Origin: Oscillospiraceae bacterium
GTDB lineage: Bacteria > Bacillota > Clostridia > Oscillospirales > Ruminococcaceae
Assembly: GCA_017521325.1 (NCBI GenBank)
Contig: JAFXCV010000010.1
Coordinates: 1 to 64,000 of the forward strand
Reading direction: 5' to 3'
Length of the DNA stretch: 64,000 nucleotides
This document shows, piece by piece, positions 16,661-25,169 of this stretch. The translations under genes and the position numbers were made by a program. Each line of letters begins with the position of its first letter. The stretch's first letter is position 1. Below the pieces are notes generated by a model, which saw only the letters and a list, made by a program, of their open reading frames with translations, was not told the DNA's origin and made no database searches.

Positions 16661-17710
16661 TCAATGTATTTCCAGCAGCTCCATCATGCGTGCAGCCTGC
16701 GCTGCAAGGAGTTCCATGTCACTGCGCCCCAGACTGCGGCACGCATGGCGCAGGAGACTGAGCTTATTGACAATGTATTCGAGTGTATTGAAACGCAGTG
16801 CCGCCTCATATTCCGCATCGCTGAGTGTAATGCCCGAAAGCGACGCAAGCGTATCCCGATAATAATCCAGTGCGTTTAGAATCTCCGCATCGCTCATGGA
16901 TTCCATCACCGAAATAAGCAGCTCCACGACGTCATGCTCGGGATTCTGAAAGCACGCAAGCTCCCAGTCATAGACAGTAAGCCCCTTTTCCTGCATGCAG
17001 AAATTGCGCACGCAGTAGTCATTGTGCGTCAGTGTGCGGCGGTGGGAAACGGCTGCAAATTCCGTGTGAATGCTGTCGATAAACCGGTGGAGGCAGTCAA
17101 GCTGTTCCTGTGTGAAGCACTCGCTTTCCTTTGCAAGCTTATCAAAAAGCCGCCGCAGGCAGCCTCTTGTCCTGCGGTAATCTGCCGCTGTATAGCGGTT
17201 GAGCAAAAGCTTTGCGGCACTTTCCGCATCCCCGTAGTATTTTGCATGGAATCCTGCTGCAGCGGCAAGTGCAGGATACAGCACCTGCTTGTCAGGCTCC
17301 CCCTCCGGCAGTTCCTCCATCGCCACAAGGCTTTCGCCTGCAAAAAAAGATGCCGCACTTCCGAACACATTCGGTGCAAGAAAGAGGGATTCCGCTGCAC
17401 GGTAGATGCGTGATTCACGCAGGACACTGCGGTTATAGCCGAATATTTTATGACTGCGTGCAAGCATCAGAAAGAGCATGGGATCCCCTGTGCTGAGCAT
17501 GCACATGCCTTTGAAAACGATGCGTGAGGTCTTGCGTTTGCCGATAAAAGAAATCTCCGAGTCATCGGAAAACACCGCATGATACCGCAGAATTCCGGCT
17601 CTTGAATAGGCGATGCGTCCTGTGATTCCGTGATGCTCCGCAAGCGGCTCACAGTGGAGCTTTACGGGCGTTTTTCCGAATATCTTCTTAATTGCATGCA
17701 TTTCATTCAT
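16661..17710 (-). CDS. aminoglycoside-phosphotransferase/choline-kinase-like small-molecule kinase
   Basis: 349 aa. Brenner motif HNDYCVRN (229-236: catalytic D231, Mg ligand N236) and the metal-binding DWE at 248-250 place it in the APH/choline/homoserine kinase fold. The N-lobe is poorly recognisable. It is the first gene of the eight-gene operon, starting 34 nt after its promoter's -10 box. The likely role is phosphorylation of a pathway intermediate; a self-resistance kinase is the alternative, since APH enzymes often have that role. Confidence 0.75.
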   Translation of the reverse strand: MNEMHAIKKIFGKTPVKLHCEPLAEHHGITGRIAYSRAGILRYHAVFSDDSEISFIGKRKTSRIVFKGMCMLSTGDPMLFLMLARSHKIFGYNRSVLRESRIYRAAESLFLAPNVFGSAASFFAGESLVAMEELPEGEPDKQVLYPALAAAAGFHAKYYGDAESAAKLLLNRYTAADYRRTRGCLRRLFDKLAKESECFTQEQLDCLHRFIDSIHTEFAAVSHRRTLTHNDYCVRNFCMQEKGLTVYDWELACFQNPEHDVVELLISVMESMSDAEILNALDYYRDTLASLSGITLSDAEYEAALRFNTLEYIVNKLSLLRHACRSLGRSDMELLAAQAARMMELLEIH

Positions 17711-17743
17711 CGGCAGTTATCCTTTTTCTGTATAATTACTTAT

Positions 17744-17772
17744 ATTATACTATAAATCCCCCAAAAAGTAAA
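17744..17772 (-). promoter_or_regulatory. promoter of the eight-gene operon
   Basis: Minus strand: TTTACT (17772-17767), 17-bp spacer, TATAAT (17749-17744). The first ATG is 34 nt downstream. No other good promoter is seen between the following genes, which overlap or nearly touch down to 7752. Confidence 0.65.
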
Positions 17773-17814
17773 GCATTTTACCATAATTTTTGATTTCCGA
17801 CAAGATCATTTACA

Positions 17815-17846
17815 TAAAAAGGGAGCTCCCCCTTTCGGAGAAGCTC
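17815..17846 (-). terminator. terminator downstream of mraY
   Basis: Read on the minus strand: GAGCTTCTCC-GAAA-GGGGGAGCTC (one bulge) followed by CCTTTTTATG. It ends the PHP-to-mraY operon and sits just upstream of the next operon's promoter. Confidence 0.75.
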
Positions 17847-17860
17847 ACTGTATTATGTCA

Positions 17861-18826
17861 TTATCGAATCCAGCAAATTGCAAGAACCACCGCACAGATC
17901 ACCAGCTGCAGCAGTGTAAAACGCATCACGACCTGTGTGTCGCTCCAGCCCTTGTTCTTGCGGCAGTGGTCATGGATGGGAGTGCGGATGTTCTTCATGA
18001 AGTTCTTTGCTTTCAGCACACGCAGCACCGTGAGCTTCAGAAGTCCCAGACCGCCGTCAATGATAAGCAGCAGTGCAAGCGGAATCCACAGCACAGGTAC
18101 GCCTGCAATCATAAATGCCATGGCGATCAGAAGTCCCAGCGCACGGGAACCAGCGTCGCCCATGAGCACACTGCTCGGCGAACAGTTGAACCAGAGATAT
18201 ACAAAAAGGATTCCAAGCATGGCAATGATCATGGTCTGCATTCCGGCATGTGCCGATGCAATCAGCAGAATCGCAGCAGAACTGAGCGTTACCATCGACA
18301 GCATGCCGCAAAGCCCATCCACGCCGTCGGCACAGTTTGTCACGTTGATGCTTGCCCAGATGAGGATCGTGCCGAGAATCACATACAGCACCATCGGTAC
18401 GGTAAAGGTCAGCCCCAGAACCGGCAGAACAATCAGTCCCCCGTGGAAATAGTACACCGTCACGGATACACCCACGGAAACCACCATGTCAATGATGCCC
18501 TTTTTCAGCTCGCCCCACGGCTTTTCGGATGCATCATCCAGATAGCCGCTGAGCATTTCGATGAACAGGGCTGCAAGGTAGATGATGTATTCCACCGACA
18601 GCGGCATGCAGATGATGCATGTCACGATCAGTGCAAGGATCATGATCAGCCCCACGCCCCTTGTTTTGCCGACGGAGAGCGATCCATTGACCGCAAATTC
18701 ACGTCCCTGATCCTTCGGCAGGAAACGGCTGAAGCCGTTGATTCCGACAAGCATCAGCACCATGGACAATACAAAGGTGATCAGTACCAACAATTCGCTG
18801 TGTATTGAATCAATCAGTGTTAACAT
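17861..18826 (-). CDS. mraY: MraY-type phospho-N-acetylmuramoyl-pentapeptide transferase
   Basis: Integral membrane enzyme, 321 aa, about ten hydrophobic segments. It makes lipid I by moving phospho-MurNAc-pentapeptide onto undecaprenyl phosphate. Motifs: YLDDASE (the DD motif), NVTNCADGVDGL, LMGDAGSRALG, and PIHDHCRKNKGWSD near the C-terminus, corresponding to the HHHFE/GW.E region of MraY. The HDH variant and DD context depart somewhat from canonical MraY, so another polyprenyl-phosphate sugar-1-phosphate transferase is possible. The start at 18826 (MLTLID) is preferred over the ATG at 18838 because GAGGA sits just before it. It lies outside a dcw cluster, after a secreted peptidase gene. 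Confidence 0.8.
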   Translation of the reverse strand: MLTLIDSIHSELLVLITFVLSMVLMLVGINGFSRFLPKDQGREFAVNGSLSVGKTRGVGLIMILALIVTCIICMPLSVEYIIYLAALFIEMLSGYLDDASEKPWGELKKGIIDMVVSVGVSVTVYYFHGGLIVLPVLGLTFTVPMVLYVILGTILIWASINVTNCADGVDGLCGMLSMVTLSSAAILLIASAHAGMQTMIIAMLGILFVYLWFNCSPSSVLMGDAGSRALGLLIAMAFMIAGVPVLWIPLALLLIIDGGLGLLKLTVLRVLKAKNFMKNIRTPIHDHCRKNKGWSDTQVVMRFTLLQLVICAVVLAICWIR

Positions 18827-18863
18827 AAATATCCTCATCCTTCATTACATAGTTCTCTTTCGC

Positions 18864-21110
18864 TCAGTTCACAGCAGCCTCCGCTGCATATACCAGAATT
18901 TCCGACGCATCCACGGCGTTAATCTCACTGTCGCAGTTGAAATCCGCACGCTGCTGCCACTGTGCAGTCGGCTGTGCGGCATCTGAGCCTGCGCCGATGA
19001 GTGCCGCATACACCAGAATCTCGGCTGCGTCCTTTGCATTGACCGCACCGTCAAAATCGCAGTCGCCTGCCGTAAAGTCAGCGGATGCACCGAAATGTAC
19101 GATATATCTCGTCGTTTTCATGCCGTCCTGCGAAACGCTCAACACAAGCTGTTTCTGCTCGGATGAAACGGAAATCGCCGTCATCTCGCCCGTCGGCAAT
19201 GCCGTGCCATCACAGAGGACTTCCCCCGTGGTAATCGGCATCAGCTCCACACTCTGCGGTGCTGCGCCGCTGAGCGTTGCCTCATAGGTGTGCAGTCCCG
19301 TCCGGCGGAACTGCAATTCCCCTGCATCGTAGCCCGTTTCAAAGCCAAGCACACTCAGCCTTGCTTCTCGCACGGCATACTGCTGTTCATAAACCGCATC
19401 GCAGCCCTCGACATAGGCACGGACGGTCATTGCATTTTCAAAGACAATCGGCTCTGTATAGGGCATGTAGGCACCGCCGTTGATGCTGTAATAAATCGGC
19501 TCACCCGTTACGGTCTGCAGCGTGATTTCTTCACCAAGGGGCAGTGCGGTATTGTAATCGGAAAATTCCACAACCCCTGCATCCTTCGTCAGCGCCTTCA
19601 GGCAGAGATTGCCGAACAGTGTTTCCTGCACGATTTCAACCGCCTTGCCGTCATCATCCACACCGTCGGTCACCGTGTCATCCACAATCTCATGGAAGAT
19701 GTCCGCCCAGTTATCACCGTCGTAGCTGTAAAAGCTCTCGCCCTCGTTGAAATCCTGCAATATCATTTCCTCGGTCACGGGATATTCGCTCACGACCTTC
19801 TGTGTCCCGTCACGGTAGACATGCGTGAGCCGCTGCGTCGCTTCGCAGGCAATGTACTGTCCCGGCTCACCGCCAACCGTCAGAACAACGGAAAAATCCT
19901 GACCTTCCGTGATTTTGACGGGCTGATCGAGCGTAATGGTATGATACCCTGGATTTGTCACACTCCCCTTCGTCACAGCGGACGGGAGTCCCGAATCGGG
20001 TTTATCCGCATAGCGGAGATTGGAAAAGACCTGCACCTCATAATCCGCCTGCGGCATGGTGCAGAAGAACATCACATCCGTCACATAGGAATCCTTCTGC
20101 GCATCGAACACATTTGCGACCTTTGCCTGTGTATCCTCCAATTCCACGGAAAGTGCCACACCGCAGCCATAGTCGTCATGTCCGTAATTATCGCTGTGCT
20201 TCTGCGCAGGCTCCGCTTCAAGATAATACATCTCATAGATGGATTTATCCGCATAGGACAGCCAGAAATAGCCGTTATCGCACGCATCCGCACCCCAGCT
20301 GTTCTTGATCAGCCACGCACCGTCCCTGCCGGGGTTACGCTTGAAGTTGGATGCATCATAGTCATCATCCCAGCCGATCACGCTGACTGCGTGGTATGTA
20401 CCGTCAAGCCCCTCGTCGGGACAATAATAGGCATCTGTCGCATGATTATAGTGCTTGTCATTTTCGGAATAGCTCAGCGACAGCGCATGTCCCTCATAAA
20501 TGGCAGTCTTTGCCGCCTGTATGCAGGCATCCCATTCCTGTGACGTTTCGGGAGATCTGCGGAAGAATTCCACAGCCTTTGTCACATGAAATTCCGCTTC
20601 ACTTCGCAGCTCCTCTGCGGTTTTCTGCTTGTCAAGCACGGAAAAATCCCCATAGGGGAATTTCTTTTCGGAAACCGGTCCCAGCCAGCTGCAGAGCATG
20701 GGGGTGAGAAGCTCAAAATTGCCGCCCTGCTGGAATTTCTCCTCCTCGGTGTAATCCTCTCCCACCGAAAAGCCGAACTTCTCGGAATAAGCATAATAAG
20801 CAAGGTGCCATTCGGAAAGATCCACATCGGGATTCTGCGTGACAAGATCACTTTCGATGGAATTCATTGCGGCAAATGACCAGCAGACGCCATAATTCCC
20901 CTGCGCCTTGACGCTCGTGCCGATTCCCTCGCACCGCAGGTCAAAGGCTGCGGGAAGTGCCGTATTTGCAGCAGGCTTTGCACTCCAGTCGGGCGAGAAC
21001 GGGGAATAATGCAGTCCCCTCCCCGATTTTTCCGCTGCATGCGCTGTGCCGCTCATCGGGCAGATGAGCGCTGCTGCCAGCAGGCAAGCCGTGATTCTGT
21101 TGATTTTCAT
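18864..21110 (-). CDS. secreted papain-family (C1) cysteine peptidase with C-terminal dockerin
   Basis: 748 aa. Signal peptide (about 1-26); C1 peptidase (about 50-290) with triad C76 (NYGVCWSFA), H240 (YHAVSVIGWDDD), N270 (KNSWG); lectin-like beta domain (about 310-450); chitobiase-type beta domain (about 520-600); beta domain (about 610-680); dockerin-like module (about 682-748). The dockerin repeats are nearly symmetrical (DAAEILVYAA and DASEILVYAA), unlike the GH9/GH48 dockerins, suggesting another cohesin partner. The start uses ATG 21110 with GGGGTGA before it; GTG 21119 is possible. It may process cellulosomal or cell-wall proteins at the surface. It lies 26 nt after ispE and 37 nt before mraY, an odd place for a secreted enzyme. 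Confidence 0.9.
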   Translation of the reverse strand: MKINRITACLLAAALICPMSGTAHAAEKSGRGLHYSPFSPDWSAKPAANTALPAAFDLRCEGIGTSVKAQGNYGVCWSFAAMNSIESDLVTQNPDVDLSEWHLAYYAYSEKFGFSVGEDYTEEEKFQQGGNFELLTPMLCSWLGPVSEKKFPYGDFSVLDKQKTAEELRSEAEFHVTKAVEFFRRSPETSQEWDACIQAAKTAIYEGHALSLSYSENDKHYNHATDAYYCPDEGLDGTYHAVSVIGWDDDYDASNFKRNPGRDGAWLIKNSWGADACDNGYFWLSYADKSIYEMYYLEAEPAQKHSDNYGHDDYGCGVALSVELEDTQAKVANVFDAQKDSYVTDVMFFCTMPQADYEVQVFSNLRYADKPDSGLPSAVTKGSVTNPGYHTITLDQPVKITEGQDFSVVLTVGGEPGQYIACEATQRLTHVYRDGTQKVVSEYPVTEEMILQDFNEGESFYSYDGDNWADIFHEIVDDTVTDGVDDDGKAVEIVQETLFGNLCLKALTKDAGVVEFSDYNTALPLGEEITLQTVTGEPIYYSINGGAYMPYTEPIVFENAMTVRAYVEGCDAVYEQQYAVREARLSVLGFETGYDAGELQFRRTGLHTYEATLSGAAPQSVELMPITTGEVLCDGTALPTGEMTAISVSSEQKQLVLSVSQDGMKTTRYIVHFGASADFTAGDCDFDGAVNAKDAAEILVYAALIGAGSDAAQPTAQWQQRADFNCDSEINAVDASEILVYAAEAAVN

Positions 21111-21136
21111 GATCTTCACCCCATCAAAAGGTAGGA

Positions 21137-22057
21137 TTATTTCTTACGGTTTTTCTGATTATCCGGATAACCCACGGAACGCACCGTGATTACCGGCAGC
21201 GACTGTGAAACCGTTGTACATGCCTGCACGAACGCAAATTCGCCCCTGCGCTTTGCGGCGCAGTCCGCTGCACGCTGCTTGTCAGGGAAAATTCCGAACA
21301 CTGCCGAGCCGCTGCCCGTCATGACGGCGCACTGCGCACCATCTGCAAGCAGGGCTTCCTTGGCTCTTTCCACATCCGCAAGTGCCACGGCACCCTCAAA
21401 GGTATTGCCGCAGTGCTTGACGAGAAGTGCCATATCCTGCGTTTCAATCGCTTTAAGCATCTGTGCCGTATCCGGATGAAAAGGCTTCTCCAGTGCGTCG
21501 ATTGCCGCATATGCCTTCGGTGTGGAAACGCTCTGCCTGCCCTTGAGAATTACCAGATGGAGCTCCGGCAGCACAGGAAGGGGCGTGAGCAGTTCTCCCA
21601 CGCCCTGTGCAAGTGCAGTGCCGCCCATGAGCAGGAACGGTACATCCGCACCCAAAGAAAGTCCGATTTCACGCAGTTTTTCATCCGAATAGCCGCATTC
21701 CAGCAGGGAATTAAGGGCATAGATTACGCCCGCCGCATCCGCACTGCCGCCGCCCATTCCGGCGCCGGAGGGGATATGCTTGTGCAGGTCAATGATGACC
21801 TTGCATTCCCTGCCGCTTTCCTCCAGCATTGCCTGTGCTGCACGATACGCAAGGTTGCGTGCATCCCTCGGCAGTGCAGGAATATTGCAGCGCAGCGAAA
21901 TACCGCTGCCTGTCTGTACGGTCACGGTCAATATATCATATACTGCAACGCTCTGAAAAATGCTTTCCAGCGTGTGATATCCATCCTCACGCTTTCCGGT
22001 CACATCCAGTGAAAGATTGATTTTGGCGTTGCAGCGCAGTTTCATTGTTTTTCTCAT
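21137..22057 (-). CDS. ispE: 4-diphosphocytidyl-2-C-methyl-D-erythritol kinase
   Basis: 306 aa GHMP kinase of the MEP (non-mevalonate) isoprenoid pathway; it phosphorylates CDP-methylerythritol. The N-terminal CNAKINLSLDVTG and the ATP-binding glycine motif PSGAGMGGGSADAA are diagnostic. ATG 22057 is chosen for the GAGGA just upstream; the frame remains open to 22096, inside the aminotransferase gene. It could supply precursors for the undecaprenyl carrier used by the MraY-type enzyme two genes on. Confidence 0.93.
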   Translation of the reverse strand: MRKTMKLRCNAKINLSLDVTGKREDGYHTLESIFQSVAVYDILTVTVQTGSGISLRCNIPALPRDARNLAYRAAQAMLEESGRECKVIIDLHKHIPSGAGMGGGSADAAGVIYALNSLLECGYSDEKLREIGLSLGADVPFLLMGGTALAQGVGELLTPLPVLPELHLVILKGRQSVSTPKAYAAIDALEKPFHPDTAQMLKAIETQDMALLVKHCGNTFEGAVALADVERAKEALLADGAQCAVMTGSGSAVFGIFPDKQRAADCAAKRRGEFAFVQACTTVSQSLPVITVRSVGYPDNQKNRKK

Positions 22058-22064
22058 GCCGTCC

Positions 22065-23234
22065 TCACTGATTGCGTTCTGAAATGAATGCTTCAATACG
22101 CTTGACAGCCTCCATCAGGTGCTTGAGGGAATATGCATAGGAAACTCGCACGAAGCCCTCACCGCTTTCGCCGAATGCATTGCCGGGGACTACCGCTACC
22201 TGCTTCTGTTCCAGAAGCTGTGAGCAGAATTCTTCACTCGTCAGCCCCGTACTTCTGATGCACGGGAATACATAGAATGCACCCTCCGGCTCAAAGCAGG
22301 TAAGCCCGATGCGGTTGAATGCCTCCACCAGATAACGGCGGCGGACATTGTATTCCTTGACCATGTGCTGCACTTCATCGTCGCAGTTCTCCAGTGCTTC
22401 GATTGCCGCATACTGGCTGACCGTGGGAGAACTCATGATCGCATACTGATGGATCTTCACCATCTGGGCAATCACAGGCTCGGGGCCGCACAGATAGCCA
22501 AGACGCCAGCCCGTCATGGCAAATGCCTTGGAAAAGCCGTTTACGACCAGAGTACGCTCCCGCATGCCGTCAAGCTCTGCAATGGAGCAGTGCTTTCTGC
22601 CGTAGGTCATTTCGGAATAGATCTCATCCGACAGCACCATGATATCCGTGCCACGCAGCACCTCTGCGATGGCTTCAAGATCCTCACGGGTCATGATGCC
22701 GCCCGTGGGGTTATTGGGGAACGGCAGGATCAGAAGCTTTGTCTTATCCGTGATTTTCTCACGCAGCTCCTGTGCCGTCAGCTTGAATTTATTTTCTTCC
22801 TTTGTCGGAATCGGAACCGGCACACCGCAGGTCATCTCAACGATCGGCGCATAGCACACAAAGCTCGGCTCTACGATCAGCACCTCATCGCCGGGGTTGA
22901 TCAGTCCACGGATGGCAATGTCAATTGCCTCCGAGCCTCCGACAGTAACAATGATCTCATGCGCACCGTCATAGGTAAGATTATATTTTCTCTTCAGATA
23001 GCGTGAAATGGATTCACGCAGCTCCATCAGACCGGAATTTGCAGTATACACAATACGCTTACGCTCCAGCACATTGATGGCAGTCTTTCGGATCGACCAC
23101 GGCGTCTGGAAATCCGGCTCGCCAACGCCCAGACTGATGACATCATCCATCTGTGCTGCAAGATCAAAAAACTTGCGGATGCCGGAGGGTTTCATATTCC
23201 GCACACGGTCGGATAAAATTTTCTCATAATTCAT
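22065..23234 (-). CDS. class I/II PLP-dependent aminotransferase
   Basis: 389 aa. Fold-type I signatures: NPTGGIMT, SDEIYSEMTYG and the PLP-lysine motif FSKAFAMTGWRLGY. Closest in look to PatA/AspC-like aromatic or aspartate aminotransferases; the substrate cannot be set. ATG 23234 overlaps the regulator's TGA by one base (TGATG), so the two are coupled and the Lrp-type regulator may control amino-acid metabolism through it. Confidence 0.92.
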   Translation of the reverse strand: MNYEKILSDRVRNMKPSGIRKFFDLAAQMDDVISLGVGEPDFQTPWSIRKTAINVLERKRIVYTANSGLMELRESISRYLKRKYNLTYDGAHEIIVTVGGSEAIDIAIRGLINPGDEVLIVEPSFVCYAPIVEMTCGVPVPIPTKEENKFKLTAQELREKITDKTKLLILPFPNNPTGGIMTREDLEAIAEVLRGTDIMVLSDEIYSEMTYGRKHCSIAELDGMRERTLVVNGFSKAFAMTGWRLGYLCGPEPVIAQMVKIHQYAIMSSPTVSQYAAIEALENCDDEVQHMVKEYNVRRRYLVEAFNRIGLTCFEPEGAFYVFPCIRSTGLTSEEFCSQLLEQKQVAVVPGNAFGESGEGFVRVSYAYSLKHLMEAVKRIEAFISERNQ

Positions 23235-23716
23235 CACGGACAGATTAAGCCCCTTTCATCCTTTTCTTCTTCCTCAATAAAAATGCCCTTCTCCTTATAA
23301 CGCTTCAGCACAAAGGAGGTTGCGGTAGATACCACACCATCAAGTGCGGACAATCTCTGGGAAACAAACATTGCCACTTCCTTGAGCGTATTGCCCTTGA
23401 CGCAGATGGACAGATCATAGGAACCGGACATCAGGGAAAGGCTTTCCACTTCCTCATACATCATAATAGTTCTTGCAATCTCATCAAAGCCGCAGTCACG
23501 CTTGGGGGTAACACGCAGTTCAATAATGGCTTCTACTTCACTTGTCTTGGCAAGCTCATCATTGATGATCGCACTGTAGCCCTTGATAATCCCCTTGGCT
23601 TCCAGCCGATGGATTTCCGCTGCCACTGCCGCCTCCGTTGTGCCGAGCATATCGGCAAGCTGCGCATTGGTCAGTCTGGCGTTCTGTCTGAGCAGTTCCA
23701 GCAATTCATTCATCAT
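23234..23716 (-). CDS. Lrp/AsnC-family transcriptional regulator
   Basis: 160 aa. N-terminal winged helix-turn-helix (LLRQNARLTNAQLADML, then AAVAAEIHRLEAKGIIKGY) and C-terminal RAM effector domain (VEAIIELRV, SYDLSICVKG). Such proteins sense amino acids and often regulate adjacent genes. Start: GGAGG is 8 nt upstream of the ATG at 23716; an ATG at 23722 is also in frame but only 2 nt from the RBS. Confidence 0.93.
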   Translation of the reverse strand: MMNELLELLRQNARLTNAQLADMLGTTEAAVAAEIHRLEAKGIIKGYSAIINDELAKTSEVEAIIELRVTPKRDCGFDEIARTIMMYEEVESLSLMSGSYDLSICVKGNTLKEVAMFVSQRLSALDGVVSTATSFVLKRYKEKGIFIEEEEKDERGLICP

Positions 23717-23732
23717 GTTCATTTCCTCCGTT

Positions 23733-24575
23733 CTAAATTTCTATAAAATGCGGCTCATGCCGCAGAAAATAGCATACCCTGTCAAAGCCGCATGCTTTTG
23801 CAAGGGCTGCGCCCTGTGCAATGCCGCCGCCCACATGCTCGGGACAATGTGCATCCGAGCCGAGCGTCAGGAGCGTTCCGCCCAGATCTCTGTACAATCT
23901 CAGATATTCCTCATGCGGAAAGGGCATTCCGTATTTCTGACGGAATCCCGATGTATTTAGTTCAATTCCCTTGCCATTGCGGATGACCGCCCTGAGGCAT
24001 TCCGCCACCATTTCGGTATAGCGTGACAGCTCCACAGAAGCGCCCGCATCCCCGATCATATACCGCAGCGGATAGGTCAGATGTCCGAGAACATCGAATT
24101 TTCCCCATTTGCAGATCTTCAGAAGCTCCGAAAAATAAGTATCCAGAAGCGCCTGCGCATCAAGCTTCCCGTAATCCAGAAAATAAAAATCCAGCATATC
24201 GGGCAGTTCATGGAGCGAAGCAATGACGAAATCCAGCCGCTTGTCCTGCAAAAGGCTGTCTGCCAAGCCGAAATCCGCATTCGGCTCACCCATTTCAATG
24301 CCGCAGATGATCTGCATGCCGTCACCAAACTGCTCCTTCGCAAGAAGATTTTGCTGCATGGAGCGTTCCCAGACCGATGCATAGTCGAAGAAATCCTCCT
24401 CGTTGCGTGGTTCCGTGCCATAGAAGCCCTTTGAAAAGAAACGGCATAGCTCAATATGGTCGGTAATCGCAAATGCCTGCAGTCCCTGTTCCCGTGCTGC
24501 GGCGCACATCTGCGCAATGGGAGCGTCGCTGTCGGGCGAATGGTCCGTATGTGTATGGCAATCCATCGGCAGCAT
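23733..24575 (-). CDS. PHP-domain phosphatase, histidinol-phosphatase (HisK)-like
   Basis: 280 aa. PHP metal motifs: DCHTHTDHS near the N-terminus (H7, H9), AITDHIE, and a late GSDAHCPEHVG. Members of this size in Firmicutes are usually histidinol phosphatases of histidine synthesis, but no other his gene is nearby, so another phosphoester is possible. Start ATG 24575 has GGAGG 7 nt upstream. First gene of the operon running to mraY. Confidence 0.82.
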   Translation of the reverse strand: MLPMDCHTHTDHSPDSDAPIAQMCAAAREQGLQAFAITDHIELCRFFSKGFYGTEPRNEEDFFDYASVWERSMQQNLLAKEQFGDGMQIICGIEMGEPNADFGLADSLLQDKRLDFVIASLHELPDMLDFYFLDYGKLDAQALLDTYFSELLKICKWGKFDVLGHLTYPLRYMIGDAGASVELSRYTEMVAECLRAVIRNGKGIELNTSGFRQKYGMPFPHEEYLRLYRDLGGTLLTLGSDAHCPEHVGGGIAQGAALAKACGFDRVCYFLRHEPHFIEI

Positions 24576-24606
24576 GGGCATTCCTCCTTCACTTCTGTTT
24601 CCTTTT

Positions 24607-24635
24607 ATTATACCATACCTCGCCTGTTTTTTCTA
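24607..24635 (-). promoter_or_regulatory. promoter of the PHP-lrp-aminotransferase-ispE-peptidase-mraY operon
   Basis: Minus strand: extended -10 TGGTATAAT (TATAAT at 24612-24607), 17-bp spacer, weak -35 TAGAAA (24635-24630). Confidence 0.6.
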
Positions 24636-24725
24636 TACTTATTCGCAATTTTTTTCGCATTTCACATCTTTGGGGGTTTTGCATAAAATGTAAAGTGGAA
24701 ATTTTGTTGAAATTGGAGGGTATCT

Positions 24726-25130
24726 ATGGAAACTGTCGTATTGCTCAGTGTACTCCTTCTGATGTCAGTCGGAGGACTTCTTGCCTATGTCATCTGCTCC
24801 CCTACACAAATCGGGCAGCCTGTATCACTTGTGCCCTTTACTGTACTCCCTGTGACGGATGCTGCGCCATCCACGAAAGCTTTTCTGGAACTGTTCGCAG
24901 GACAGGTGTCGTGGATGGACAGCAGCGTGCTGCAATGCGTGGTGCTGGTGCATCCCGACGGGGACGAGAACACGGCGGAGCTGTGCAGGGAACTTGCACG
25001 GCAGTATGATTTCTTCACCTGCATGTCGCTGACACAGGCGCAGGGGCTTCTTGCACAACGGCTGATGTTCACGGAAATCACCGAAAAAAACTTTGAAAGC
25101 GGTTGCAATTCATCCCGAAATATTGTATAA
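24726..25130 (+). CDS. small protein with one N-terminal membrane segment, function unknown
   Basis: 134 aa, not recognised. Residues about 4-24 are a hydrophobic anchor (VVLLSVLLLMSVGGLLAYVI). The soluble part contains CVVLVHPDGDENTAELCREL, which looks like an alternating strand-helix pattern with no catalytic motif I know. The RBS GGAGGG is well placed before the ATG. The gene ends where the recD2 promoter lies: TATAAT overlaps its last codons. Confidence 0.65.
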   Translation: METVVLLSVLLLMSVGGLLAYVICSPTQIGQPVSLVPFTVLPVTDAAPSTKAFLELFAGQVSWMDSSVLQCVVLVHPDGDENTAELCRELARQYDFFTCMSLTQAQGLLAQRLMFTEITEKNFESGCNSSRNIV

Positions 25131-25131
25131 T
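25103..25131 (+). promoter_or_regulatory. promoter of the recD2-comFC-mreB-comEA operon
   Basis: TTGCAA (25103-25108), 17-bp spacer, TATAAT (25126-25131), inside the last codons of the preceding small gene and 38 nt before the recD2 start. Confidence 0.75.
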
Positions 25132-25169
25132 AAAAGAGTATGTATATTTGAATCCAAGGAGGTGAGAAA

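Noticed and set aside
7752..17710. Standard NRPS/PKS or capsule cluster
   Set aside because: No carrier protein, condensation, ketosynthase or glycosyltransferase domain is seen in the eight genes.
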